From positions 16,977 to 80,976 of the forward strand of contig JAJXVU010000007.1 of assembly GCA_021781965.1 (NCBI GenBank): DNA of 64,000 bases, in the 5' to 3' direction. Source of the stretch: Pseudomonadota bacterium. GTDB lineage: Bacteria; Pseudomonadota; Gammaproteobacteria; UBA1113. The stretch's first letter is position 1. Each line of letters starts with the position of its first letter. The notes below the pieces were generated by a model, which saw only the letters and a program-made list of their open reading frames with translations, was not told the DNA's origin and did no database searches. This document shows positions 37,529 to 46,710 of this stretch, piece after piece. The translations under genes were made by a program, and so were the position numbers.

Positions 37529-38134
37529 ATGAAAATTTACTTGGCATCCAAAAGCCCAGCACGCAGAGCATTACTGCAGCAGATGGGCGTTGAATTTGAG
37601 TTTTTACCTATAGATATTCCGGAAGAAAGGGCACCCGGTGAAACTGCAGAAATGTATTCAAAACGAGTCACAACGGAAAAGTTACATGCCGCTTGGGATA
37701 AAATCTTAAATGACAAATTAACTATTTTACCCGTATTATGTGCCGATACAGAAGTGGTATTAGATCTAGAGATATTAGGCAAACCACTAGACTACCAACA
37801 TGCCTTTTCCATGCTAAAAAATTATTCTGGTCGTAGTCATCAAGTTATCACTAGCGTAGGGTTGAAGTATCTGGCCTATGAGAACATTGTTACCAACACG
37901 ACCACAGTGTATTTTGCATCTATGTCAGATGATGACATACATAATTATTTGGCAACGGGTAACTATAAAGATAAGGCCGGTAGTTATGGTATCCAAAGTG
38001 CTATAGGCCAATTTATCTATAGAATAGATGGCTGCTTTTATTCAGTGATCGGATTGCCATTGAATACCGTTAGAGAATTATTAGCAGATGTGGCTCACAT
38101 CTACGTAGAGTTCCCACATTTATCGAAAGAGTAA
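37529..38134 (+). CDS. maf: Maf/YhdE nucleoside triphosphate pyrophosphatase
   Basis: A 201-residue Maf-family enzyme. It has LASKSPARRALLQQMG at the N-terminus, the catalytic-base region CADTEVVLDLEILGKP, and DKAGSYGIQ in the C-terminal half. The EERAPGE and GYG/SYGIQ context is closer to YhdE (dTTP/UTP type) than to YceF. It hydrolyses noncanonical or modified nucleotides to monophosphate and pyrophosphate, and has been linked to division arrest. Length normal. Confidence 0.9.
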   Translation: MKIYLASKSPARRALLQQMGVEFEFLPIDIPEERAPGETAEMYSKRVTTEKLHAAWDKILNDKLTILPVLCADTEVVLDLEILGKPLDYQHAFSMLKNYSGRSHQVITSVGLKYLAYENIVTNTTTVYFASMSDDDIHNYLATGNYKDKAGSYGIQSAIGQFIYRIDGCFYSVIGLPLNTVRELLADVAHIYVEFPHLSKE

Positions 38135-38213
38135 TAATCGTAATCCATTTTACTTAAGCTGTATTATCTGGTAAAGTAATTCCGTCTAAAAACAATCAGA
38201 AGGTAGTTTACTT

Positions 38214-41200
38214 ATGCCACGCAAAAAAACAGCAAACAAAAAACTCCCAGCATTACCTGCTGCTGGTAGCTTGTCTGAACAAAGATCACATTCGCAAAGC
38301 CATATTGACAACGGAGTGGCACGCAGCCAAGTCGAAGAACAAGAATATATACAACAAGTGGCTATAAAATGTACAGAATATTCCACTATAAAGAAAACGC
38401 TTGGTTCAACTTTAATGGAAAAAGAACCCGATGAAGCGCTACAACATGTTATTGACCTACAGAAGCATTTAACAAAAGAATTATATTCTTATCGAAAATG
38501 GAAAAAAAACGCACAAAAAAGATCCGGTATACGTGTTCGTATTTATGATTATGAAGAAATATTAACCGACCTATGGGAGCAAATATATACTCTACGAGGG
38601 TTTTGTATAATGCGCGCCACAGACGATAATTTCCAGGAAGCGCAACTCGAATTTAATACATGTATAGATGAAGGATGGAAAAAAAGTCTAGATTTTGGCT
38701 TTGAATCAGTTCAAACAAGGGTAGGAAAAACAAGTGCAGAAGAAATAAAGTCGCTTTGCTTAGTACGCCTGATTAATCATTATATAAAAGAAAAAAATTT
38801 TATTAAAGTAGTTCATCTCCTTACTAATATGACTCCAGAATTTAGAAAAAAATATGGTGCTGATTTTCAATTTACTGCTATTATAGATTCTATATTTCCG
38901 CTTTTATACAGTAGTCACATTCTGTCTCCAGATAAACGTGCTTATAAGGAATTCACCTTATTTTCATTTAATCGATTAAATTATGATAAAATTGTTGATC
39001 TACAGAAAAAAGTTAAAGCGTTGTTAGGTAATTCTGATAATGAAATTAAAAATGTTTTAGTTCGGTATGCAAAAGAAACAATGGTAATAACATTACGCAT
39101 GGGTGATAAATTCGCTCGTTTTTTTAATGCGGGTTCGTTTTTTCTTCTAATGCTAAATCTTGAACCGGAAACTGCTCATAAGTTTTTCCCCACATTACAG
39201 TTTTACTGCCAAGAAGCAATAAGCTCATTGAGATCAGAAGATAATACATCATTAAACGAAATAGAAGGAAAAATGGGCGCGATATGTGACCAATATCAAT
39301 TATCGCTAGCAGATAATTCAGACCAAAAAAAAGAATTAGAAAAACTACGCGATGACTATTTAAAAAGTGCAGCCAGCCGTGGTTATCTACAAGCCGCCGA
39401 AGTCTTAGCGCAAGTCACGAATGATAGACCATTGCAAAAAGCATTAGCGGAAAAAGGTTTTGCAAATTCTTGTTATAACGAAGCGGTTGATTTAATTGAT
39501 GAACTTCCTCCAGAAGAAGAACGCACCCAAGAATCGTATTCCAAAATTTTATCATTGTTACATAAGGCTGTAGATCAAAATTTTTCTAATGCTCTTTTAG
39601 AATTAGGCAAGCTGTTCCTGACTCATCCCCTGATAGCTGATAATGCTAAAGCAATAGAATATTTGGAGCATGCTGCGGAATATAACATGCCTACCCATTG
39701 GATTTTTCTGGCGGTCGCATTGCATCAGTCAAAAGATCCTGTAAAAATGGAAAGGGCATTTGAGTTATTGCATATGGCAAAAAATGCAGGAAATGAAGAA
39801 GAAATTGTCAGAGCAACTGCTGTATTGGCTGAGATAGGATTTATACAAGCACATTCTGATTTGATGCATTTAGTATTATGTTATGACAATAGAACAGCCT
39901 TAGATCAATTAAAAAGTATTAAAAGCGCCCTGTTTGACGGGGAAGTATTTAATACCTTAGGAAAAATTCAAAATGAGTCGTCAGAGAAGAGCTTATATAA
40001 AATACTTACGTCTATACAAACTAGCTTTACCTATTATATTGAAGCCATATCATTATCCCCAGATAAAATAGCTCTTTTAAAGTCAGATCTCTCTTCTGTC
40101 AATGACAAATTTGTTTATTTTTTTCAAGAAATGACCTGCGTGTTTAGCGTTATTCTAAAGACCGCTCTTTTTCAAAATAAAAATAAAGAGCAAATAAAAA
40201 TATATATAAATATTGCTTATAACCATCTGATGTTGTTGCTACAACAATACCCGCAAGAAAAAAATTATCGCGCAACATTAGAAATTATCTACCGTAATTT
40301 TGTAGAATTTTTAAACAAAAACACACCTTTTACAAAGCTAACGGAAGAAGAAATTGAAGCAAAAAATGCTACGCCAAGAATTATAGATATTCCCAATCGC
40401 GTAAAGCCTAGTTATGAACTGAGCGAGGCTAGCGTTACAACCGTATTACAGTTTTGCCAAAAGACTAACACAGATAATGTTTATTACTTAGCCCACGTTT
40501 TTTATCAACTAGGAATCTGGGCCAAAAGAAATTCTTTTGAAAGCGAATTTTTTTTGTTGCGAAATAAAGAAGAGATTGCCAGTTTAATGAAACGTTTTCA
40601 AGACGGATTACAATTCTCAGCAAAGATAGAAGGGTTAGAGAATGCTTTAATAGGTCTAGGTCTGCTACGCATACGCCCCAGAGATCCCGTTTTAAATGAG
40701 ATGGTGTCGCAAATTATTAGAAAAATAGACGAATCCACAGAAGCATTAAGCGTAGAGCAATGTGTATTATTTATTCAGGGCTTCAGTTATTTTGATATGA
40801 CAAAAAACCAGAATGTACTTTCGAGGTTAATCGATAAGATAATAGAACATCCTAAATTTAATTCCATTTCCTTTAGGCAAATAGCGATATTATGTCATTC
40901 CTTAGCTATTATTGAAGCAAATTTAATTAAAAAGAATGGATGTAACGTGGAAATAGTTAAGAAGTTTGATGTGCTATTGGCCCATCTGTTACAGCCAACA
41001 TTCAAAGCATTAGAAAATAGACAGCCTTACTTTTCTTTGCATCAATTTATTTTGGCTATGGACTATTTTAAATATTCAAGGGGCGATCTTATAATGCCTC
41101 TCATACAAAATAAACACTATGCATTAAAGTTTAAGTTTATAAAAAAGGAGGTGGAATTCGGACAAACTGTTTCTGCGTTGCAACAAAAAGTACAGGGTGA

Positions 41201-41681
41201 ATTAGAACAAGTTTATGGGAAGGTGATATCGGAACAATTATTCGGTCTGTTGCCTGGTGATTGTTTCTTATCAGAAAAACATATCTTAATCGAAGTGAAT
41301 GGCAAGACACATTATTACCATACAGCGCTTAACTTGGCATCAGCTGAAAATCCAAGTGAAAACATAGAGCTAGAACGCACTCATTTGGATATTTTTCATT
41401 GCCATTACAAAGTATTGGCATATTGGGCTGAAAACGAAAAACTGTTACAGATAATTATAGTACCTTATACCATGGAAAATAAAAAAGGCCTAGAGTTAAA
41501 AGAATATATTGAGAAGCATTCTGTTGCAAATAGTATAACTGCAACTGATGATGAGCGGTTTAGCGCATTAAATATTAGCGCATCGGCAGCACGTTCGGTA
41601 GGATTTCTGCCAATGCCTAGGCCTAGAGAGCTAAATTTAGGAGCAGTGGATACAGCATTAACGAAAACGCAACAACCGTAA
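38214..41681 (+). CDS. Sel1-like / OPR-FAST-like / RAP-domain protein (paralogue)
   Basis: An 1155-residue protein with an AGAAGG site. The N-terminus is basic (MPRKKTANKK). Sel1/TPR-like repeats lie at about 380-550. OPR/FAST-like helical repeats lie at about 800-940 (ALIGLGLLRIRPRDPVL, LSVEQCVLFIQGFSYF, ISFRQIAILCHSLAIIEA). A RAP-like domain at about 1009-1083 has ILIEVNGKTHYYH and closes with HYKVLAYWAENE. The same order and matching landmarks (FGLLPGD, LHQFILAMDYF) occur in the protein at 9691-13539. RAP/OPR proteins bind organellar RNA in eukaryotes. The role here is unknown. Its 3' end overlaps the P-type ATPase gene by 24 bp, tail to tail. Confidence 0.85.
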   Translation: MPRKKTANKKLPALPAAGSLSEQRSHSQSHIDNGVARSQVEEQEYIQQVAIKCTEYSTIKKTLGSTLMEKEPDEALQHVIDLQKHLTKELYSYRKWKKNAQKRSGIRVRIYDYEEILTDLWEQIYTLRGFCIMRATDDNFQEAQLEFNTCIDEGWKKSLDFGFESVQTRVGKTSAEEIKSLCLVRLINHYIKEKNFIKVVHLLTNMTPEFRKKYGADFQFTAIIDSIFPLLYSSHILSPDKRAYKEFTLFSFNRLNYDKIVDLQKKVKALLGNSDNEIKNVLVRYAKETMVITLRMGDKFARFFNAGSFFLLMLNLEPETAHKFFPTLQFYCQEAISSLRSEDNTSLNEIEGKMGAICDQYQLSLADNSDQKKELEKLRDDYLKSAASRGYLQAAEVLAQVTNDRPLQKALAEKGFANSCYNEAVDLIDELPPEEERTQESYSKILSLLHKAVDQNFSNALLELGKLFLTHPLIADNAKAIEYLEHAAEYNMPTHWIFLAVALHQSKDPVKMERAFELLHMAKNAGNEEEIVRATAVLAEIGFIQAHSDLMHLVLCYDNRTALDQLKSIKSALFDGEVFNTLGKIQNESSEKSLYKILTSIQTSFTYYIEAISLSPDKIALLKSDLSSVNDKFVYFFQEMTCVFSVILKTALFQNKNKEQIKIYINIAYNHLMLLLQQYPQEKNYRATLEIIYRNFVEFLNKNTPFTKLTEEEIEAKNATPRIIDIPNRVKPSYELSEASVTTVLQFCQKTNTDNVYYLAHVFYQLGIWAKRNSFESEFFLLRNKEEIASLMKRFQDGLQFSAKIEGLENALIGLGLLRIRPRDPVLNEMVSQIIRKIDESTEALSVEQCVLFIQGFSYFDMTKNQNVLSRLIDKIIEHPKFNSISFRQIAILCHSLAIIEANLIKKNGCNVEIVKKFDVLLAHLLQPTFKALENRQPYFSLHQFILAMDYFKYSRGDLIMPLIQNKHYALKFKFIKKEVEFGQTVSALQQKVQGELEQVYGKVISEQLFGLLPGDCFLSEKHILIEVNGKTHYYHTALNLASAENPSENIELERTHLDIFHCHYKVLAYWAENEKLLQIIIVPYTMENKKGLELKEYIEKHSVANSITATDDERFSALNISASAARSVGFLPMPRPRELNLGAVDTALTKTQQP

Positions 41682-43763
41682 CCCATTTGCAACCACGATA
41701 AGGCTCGCGCCCATGTCAGCAAATACGGCCATCCACAACGTGCTTAAACCCGCCAAGGCTAAGCCAAAAAATATGACTTTGATCGCAATGGATAAACTGA
41801 TATTTTGTTTGAGTACTGTTGCAGTACGCTGACTTAAACGAATAAATAAGGGCAATTTCATTAAATTGTCATCGATTAACGCTACATCGGCGGTTTCCAA
41901 TGCGGTATCCGTTCCTTTACCCATGGCAAAACCTATAGTGGCTTTAGCCAATGCCGGAGCATCATTCATGCCATCGCCAACCATGCCTACACGATGATGT
42001 TGCTCCAATAGGGTATTGATAGTACTCAATTTGTCCGTAGGTAATAAATTTGCGCGAACTTCATCTATATTGACTTCTTTAGCAATTGCTTGTGCGGTTA
42101 TGGCATTGTCCCCAGTAATCATGATGGTTTTAATGCCCAGTTGATGCAGTGCCTGTACCGCTTCTAGACTGTGCGTGCGTACTGTGTCGGCCACAGCCAA
42201 TACACCCAGCACAGCGCTATCTGTACTGACCACAATGGTGGTATTACCAGCTTGTTCTAATTGTGCTAATAATTCTTCTAGCTCAGCATTGCAAATACGA
42301 TTATCTTCAGCCAATTGGTGATTACCTACATAATAACGTATATCGTCAATAAAGCCGGCTACACCGCGTCCAGTCATAGCTACGAATTGTGTGATCGGCA
42401 ATAATGGCTTATCGGGATAAGCTTGTTGCCAGGCGCACACAATAGCGCCCGCAACTGGATGTTCCGAATGACTGTCTAGACTTGCGGCCAGATGTAATAC
42501 TTGCTCTTCCGTTTGTCCATTCATAGGAATTAATCGCGTAACAATGGGCTTTCCCTGAGTTAAAGTGCCGGTTTTATCTAGAGCGATTGCTTTTAATTTG
42601 TGACCTTGTTCTAAATAACTACCGCCTTTAATTAAGATACCTTGTTTGGCTGCTGCAGCTAAACCACTCACCACGGTTACCGGTGTGGAAATAACCAATG
42701 CACAGGGACAAGCAATAACTAATAATACCAGTGCCTTAGAAATCCAAGGGTAGAAGGGTAGACCGAAAGCCAAAGAAGGAATCGTTGCGACTAAAATAGC
42801 AAATACAACCATTATCGGTGTATAGTATTTTGAAAATTGGTCTACAAATCGTTGCGTAGGAGCACGCTCGGCTTGTGCTTGTTGTACGGCACGAATGATC
42901 TTCGCGATCAAGGTGTCAGTGGGCAGAGCAGTAACTGTAAACTCAAATGAGCCCCGCTCATTAATCGATCCGGCATATACGGTATCGCCGATTTGTTTTT
43001 CAACCGGCAATGATTCTCCGGTGATCGGCGCTTGATTCACACTGCTTTGGCCTGCGGTTAATTTGCCATCGAGTGGAATACGTTCACCGGGTTTCACTCG
43101 TATCGTGGCGCCTACTTGTATTTCATTAACGGGCATAGTTTGCCAACTATCTCCATTGCGCACGGTTGCGGTAGCTGGCGTGATCGCCATTAAATTTTTA
43201 ATCGCTAGACGGGCCTTATCCAATGAATAACTTTCAATGCGTTCGGCTAAAGCAAATAATACCGTTACCATAGCCGCTTCTGGCCATTCACCTATAAACA
43301 TAGCGCCCGTGATAGCGATCATCATCAAAAAATGAATATTCAAGGTCATGGTACGCAGCGCGGTTACACCTTTCATCAAAGTTCCCTTACCACTTAATCC
43401 AATTGCCGCAATCGCTAAGGCAATAACAGCAAAAGATTGCTCATAGCCTAAAAATAGGCCGGTGATTTCTGCCGATAACGCCAATACACCCGAAATTGCC
43501 AATAGCCACCAAGGCGTAGATTGAACCGCTACTATTTTTGGTGATGAATCCGTTGTTTTAACGGAGGCTTGCATGCCTATAGATTGTATGGCCTTTAACA
43601 AGGGTTGGTGATCATTAAAAGTATGGGTAATTGTGACTTCTTGCGCCATGAAGTTAAAATCTATGCTTGAAATTTCTGGCATAGATTGCAACTGTTTGCG
43701 TATGAGTTTTTCTTCCGAAGGGCAATCTAACTCAGGAATAGAAAAAATAGTCGTGTTATTCAT
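41658..43763 (-). CDS. zntA: Heavy-metal P1B-type ATPase (Zn/Cd/Pb type)
   Basis: An inner-membrane metal exporter of about 701 residues. An N-terminal HMA domain carries a single-Cys variant (ELDCPSEE) found in many gammaproteobacteria. The membrane CPC motif is Cys352-Pro-Cys354, the phosphorylated Asp396 is in DKTGT, and SEHPVAGAI (the HP locus) and GDGMNDAPALAKA are present. CPC with this HMA suits Zn/Cd/Pb export. I prefer the ATG at 43763 (GAGAGA upstream) over the one at 43778; both overlap the regulator gene's end, so translation is coupled. Confidence 0.9.
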   Translation of the reverse strand: MNNTTIFSIPELDCPSEEKLIRKQLQSMPEISSIDFNFMAQEVTITHTFNDHQPLLKAIQSIGMQASVKTTDSSPKIVAVQSTPWWLLAISGVLALSAEITGLFLGYEQSFAVIALAIAAIGLSGKGTLMKGVTALRTMTLNIHFLMMIAITGAMFIGEWPEAAMVTVLFALAERIESYSLDKARLAIKNLMAITPATATVRNGDSWQTMPVNEIQVGATIRVKPGERIPLDGKLTAGQSSVNQAPITGESLPVEKQIGDTVYAGSINERGSFEFTVTALPTDTLIAKIIRAVQQAQAERAPTQRFVDQFSKYYTPIMVVFAILVATIPSLAFGLPFYPWISKALVLLVIACPCALVISTPVTVVSGLAAAAKQGILIKGGSYLEQGHKLKAIALDKTGTLTQGKPIVTRLIPMNGQTEEQVLHLAASLDSHSEHPVAGAIVCAWQQAYPDKPLLPITQFVAMTGRGVAGFIDDIRYYVGNHQLAEDNRICNAELEELLAQLEQAGNTTIVVSTDSAVLGVLAVADTVRTHSLEAVQALHQLGIKTIMITGDNAITAQAIAKEVNIDEVRANLLPTDKLSTINTLLEQHHRVGMVGDGMNDAPALAKATIGFAMGKGTDTALETADVALIDDNLMKLPLFIRLSQRTATVLKQNISLSIAIKVIFFGLALAGLSTLWMAVFADMGASLIVVANGLRLLRFR

Positions 43764-44109
43764 GGAGGCTTCTCTCATTTAGTTTGACTATATTGTCAGG
43801 CTGGGACAATGAGCAATCTGCTGTAAAATGTTCCAGCATGTCCGTTAAAATACAGCGTATATGTTCATCTTCTAGGGTATACAATACTTGCTTGCCTTGT
43901 CGTTCTGCGCGTAGTAAACGCAGAGCGCGTAGCAAGCGCAGGTGATGGCTAATCAAAGGCATCGATAAACCCAGTTGTTCCGATAAAGTCGTTACCGTCA
44001 TCGGCTGAGTTAAACAGGCAATCAAAATCTTCAACCTGCTGGGTTCGCCCATCAGACGTAAAATATCGGCAATTTCAATAATGGCGGTATTATCTATTAC
44101 AGTGGGCAT
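43756..44109 (-). CDS. ArsR/SmtB-family metal-responsive repressor
   Basis: A 117-residue winged-helix regulator: SRLKILIACL, the recognition helix part LSMPLISHHLRLLRALRLL, and the wing AERQGKQVLYTL. Two Cys (one in the first helix, one in CSLSQ near the C-terminus) could take part in metal sensing. It is directly upstream of, and overlaps, the metal ATPase gene, so it most likely represses the pair until Zn or Cd rises. An AT-rich palindrome at 44124-44136 lies just upstream. Confidence 0.88.
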   Translation of the reverse strand: MPTVIDNTAIIEIADILRLMGEPSRLKILIACLTQPMTVTTLSEQLGLSMPLISHHLRLLRALRLLRAERQGKQVLYTLEDEHIRCILTDMLEHFTADCSLSQPDNIVKLNERSLHE

Positions 44110-44123
44110 AGGGTATTATTTTG

Positions 44124-44136
44124 ACTATTAAATAGT
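44124..44136. promoter_or_regulatory. Palindrome upstream of ArsR gene, candidate operator
   Basis: ACTATT-A-AATAGT, a perfect 13-bp palindrome 15 bp before the regulator start. ArsR/SmtB repressors bind AT-rich inverted repeats in this position, so autoregulation is plausible. Confidence 0.4.
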
Positions 44137-44371
44137 TGTTGAATCATTGTATTAATAATGGCTGGCTGAAGTCAAGCACTACCTCATAAAAAACGCTGCG
44201 CATTTTATTTTTAGAGCGTTTTTCTTGGGCATCTTATCCAATCGAAATATACTGGAAAAAAATCATTTGCGCCTATTCAAAACCCCATTTTTAATATTAA
44301 AATTATTTGAAACATGAATCTTAATTTCAGAGTAGTTAAAAACAATAGTATTTTTAAGTACTTAAGTCCAA

Positions 44372-44390
44372 ATTGATTCTTTTAATCAAT
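44372..44390. promoter_or_regulatory. Inverted repeat upstream of arcA promoter
   Basis: ATTGATT and AATCAAT around CTTTT. The half-sites look like FNR/ANR half-sites (TTGAT/ATCAA) but the spacing is 7 instead of 4, so it is not a standard FNR box. Its centre lies about 46 bp before the expected transcription start, a place used by activators. Confidence 0.4.
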
Positions 44391-44411
44391 ATGGTGTTTT
44401 TTGTAATATTG

Positions 44412-44420
44412 TGATATACT
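44412..44420 (+). promoter_or_regulatory. Extended -10 promoter of arc operon
   Basis: TGATATACT matches TG-N-TATA(A/C)T and lies 57 bp before the arcA ATG. The -35 region (TGGTGT) is poor, consistent with dependence on an activator. Confidence 0.45.
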
Positions 44421-44477
44421 CCTTGTAAGAATTTTCTGATAAATTATACTGTTCTGATATAAATAGCGAGGCAATAA

Positions 44478-45698
44478 ATGAAACTTTCTGTCTATAGCGA
44501 AATTGGTAATTTGAAAAGCGTGCTGTTACATAGGCCATCGCACGAAATTGAAAACCTAACCCCAGCCTTGCTGGAACGACTATTATTTGATGATATTCCT
44601 TATCTTAAGGTGGCCCAGGAAGAACACGATGCTTTTGCGGAAATCTTAAGAAATCAAGGCGTTGAGGTGCTATATCTAGCCGATATGGTTGCCACCGTAT
44701 TAGAAGATGGCGCTCTATGTAAAAAGTTTATACATGAATTTCTTGCCGAAGCAGACATTAAAACTTCTGGACGTCAAGACTTATTGATGAATTATTTGTT
44801 GTCCCTCAAAGACAAGAAAGCCATTGTAGATAAATTAATCAGCGGTATTCAGAAAACAGAAGTGGACTTTAAGGGCAAAGATCTAGAAGATGAAGTAAGT
44901 CGTGACTATCCTTTTATATGTGACCCACTACCCAACTTATATTTTACGCGCGATCCTTTTGCAACCATAGGCTGTGGCATTTCTTTAAACCATATGCGTA
45001 CCGAAACGCGCCGTCGTGAAACATTATTTTCCAAGTATATTTTTGAATATCATCCTCTTTTTGTAGATCAAGAAGTTCCTTTTTGGTATAGAAGGGAAAA
45101 CTCTACTTCAATTGAAGGCGGGGATGTTTTAGTCTTAAATGAAAAAACGCTATGCGTAGGTATTTCGCAACGAACCCAAGCAGAATCCATTGAACGTCTA
45201 GCCAATCGTCTTTTCCAAAGCGATATGTCTCATGTTGAAACCATTTTGGCATTTCATATTCCTTCTTCTAGAGCCTTTATGCATTTGGATACGGTGTTTA
45301 CTCAGGTTGATCATTCCATATTTACTGTACATGGTGAAATTGAAGGCCCATTGTCTGTTTACAAAATCACTAAGGGCAATGGCGGTGGTGCGCTGAATAT
45401 TGAAAAACAAGTAGACACCCTAGAAAAGATACTGCAACCGTACTGTAGAACCGAAGTAAAATTAATACGTTGTGGCGGTGGCGATAGAATCATCTCTGCT
45501 AGAGAACAATGGAACGATGGCTCAAATACCTTGGCCATCAGACCGGGGGAAGTGATTGTGTATGCGCGTAATTATGTCACTAACCAAATATTGGAAGATA
45601 ATGGCATTAAAGTGCATGTAATGCCTAGTTCCGAGTTATCCAGAGGTAGAGGTGGGCCTAGATGTATGTCTATGCCACTCATTAGAGATAAGATATAA
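44478..45698 (+). CDS. arcA: Arginine deiminase
   Basis: A 406-residue cytoplasmic enzyme that turns arginine into citrulline and ammonia, first step of the arginine deiminase pathway. Motifs include [16 protein letters not shown], the FTRDPF loop near residue 157, an EGGDVL segment, and the nucleophile Cys396 in [10 protein letters not shown]. Length and start (GCGAGG site) are normal. It heads an operon with arcB (19-bp gap), arcD and arcC. The ammonia raises pH and the pathway yields ATP. Confidence 0.95.
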   Translation: MKLSVYSEIGNLKSVLLHRPSHEIENLTPALLERLLFDDIPYLKVAQEEHDAFAEILRNQGVEVLYLADMVATVLEDGALCKKFIHEFLAEADIKTSGRQDLLMNYLLSLKDKKAIVDKLISGIQKTEVDFKGKDLEDEVSRDYPFICDPLPNLYFTRDPFATIGCGISLNHMRTETRRRETLFSKYIFEYHPLFVDQEVPFWYRRENSTSIEGGDVLVLNEKTLCVGISQRTQAESIERLANRLFQSDMSHVETILAFHIPSSRAFMHLDTVFTQVDHSIFTVHGEIEGPLSVYKITKGNGGGALNIEKQVDTLEKILQPYCRTEVKLIRCGGGDRIISAREQWNDGSNTLAIRPGEVIVYARNYVTNQILEDNGIKVHVMPSSELSRGRGGPRCMSMPLIRDKI

Positions 45699-45717
45699 GT
45701 AATTAAAGAGGTTTATC

Positions 45718-46707
45718 ATGGCAATCAATTTAAGGGGCAGAAGTTTTTTAACATTAATGGATTTTACTCCGCGTGAAATACGCTATTTACTGGATCTCTC
45801 ACATGATTTGAAGCAGAAAAAACGTATGGGGCTGCATGGTCATTTATTATCAGGCAAGAATATAGTATTACTGTTTGATAAAACATCGACTCGTACCCGT
45901 TGTGCGTTTGAAGTGGCCACGCTGGAAGAAGGTGCTCATGTAACCTACCTAACTAATTCACAGTTTCAAGTCAAAGAATCTCTTGAAGATACGGCTAAAG
46001 TATTAGGGCGTTTTTATGATGGTATTGAATATCGTGGTTATGAACAAGCCGTAGTGACTGAATTGGCTAAATACGCGGGCATCCCCGTTTGGAATGGTTT
46101 AACGGATGTAGATCACCCTACGCAAATTCTAGCCGATTTTTTAACGCTAGAAGAAGAAATTCGTGGTAAACAACTAAGTGATATGAAACTGGTGTTTACG
46201 GGTGATACTAAAAACAATATGGCTTATGCATTGATGTATGGTGCTGCAAAAATGGGTATGCACTTTGTAGCCTTAGGCCCTAAAGAACGCGCCCCTGATG
46301 AAAAGGTCCTTCAGCAAGTTGCAGAAGTATCTAAAACAACGGGTGCTGTGATCGAATTTACGGATAACGTAGACCATGCCGTTAAAGGCGCAGATGCTAT
46401 CTATACCGACGTATGGGTTTCTATGGGTGAGAAAGTAGACTACGCAGAGCGCGCTAAGTTATTGCAACCTTTCCGAGTTACCATGGATATGTTGAATAAA
46501 ACAGGAAATAGTCATACTTTGTTTATGCATTGTTTACCGTCTTATCACGATTTTGAAACTGAAACTGCTCGTCATTTCAAAGAGCAGGGTGTAGATATAC
46601 GTGAAGTAGAAGATGCGGTCTTTAGACACAGAAATTCCGTTGTTTTTGATCAAGCAGAAAATAGAATGCATACCATTAAAGCTGTGCTTGTATCGACTAT
46701 TGGTTAA
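45718..46707 (+). CDS. arcB: Ornithine carbamoyltransferase, catabolic
   Basis: A 329-residue enzyme that phosphorolyses citrulline to ornithine and carbamoyl phosphate. The carbamoyl-phosphate site STRTR is at about 57-61, DHPTQ near 134, and HCLP at 271-274. The fold is that of the aspartate/ornithine transcarbamylases. The sequence does not by itself separate catabolic from biosynthetic use; its place between arcA and arcD supports catabolism. GAGG precedes the ATG. Confidence 0.93.
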   Translation: MAINLRGRSFLTLMDFTPREIRYLLDLSHDLKQKKRMGLHGHLLSGKNIVLLFDKTSTRTRCAFEVATLEEGAHVTYLTNSQFQVKESLEDTAKVLGRFYDGIEYRGYEQAVVTELAKYAGIPVWNGLTDVDHPTQILADFLTLEEEIRGKQLSDMKLVFTGDTKNNMAYALMYGAAKMGMHFVALGPKERAPDEKVLQQVAEVSKTTGAVIEFTDNVDHAVKGADAIYTDVWVSMGEKVDYAERAKLLQPFRVTMDMLNKTGNSHTLFMHCLPSYHDFETETARHFKEQGVDIREVEDAVFRHRNSVVFDQAENRMHTIKAVLVSTIG

Positions 46708-46710
46708 CAA

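Larger units (their letters stand above)
44110..44477. other. Divergent regulatory region between metal resistance and arc operons
   Basis: A 368-bp AT-rich gap with no coding sequence. It holds a palindrome near the arsR start and an inverted repeat plus an extended -10 before arcA, listed separately. Confidence 0.6.

Noticed and set aside
44372..44390. FNR/ANR box before arcA
   Set aside because: Half-sites fit but their spacing is 7 instead of 4. I list it only as an inverted repeat of unknown binder.
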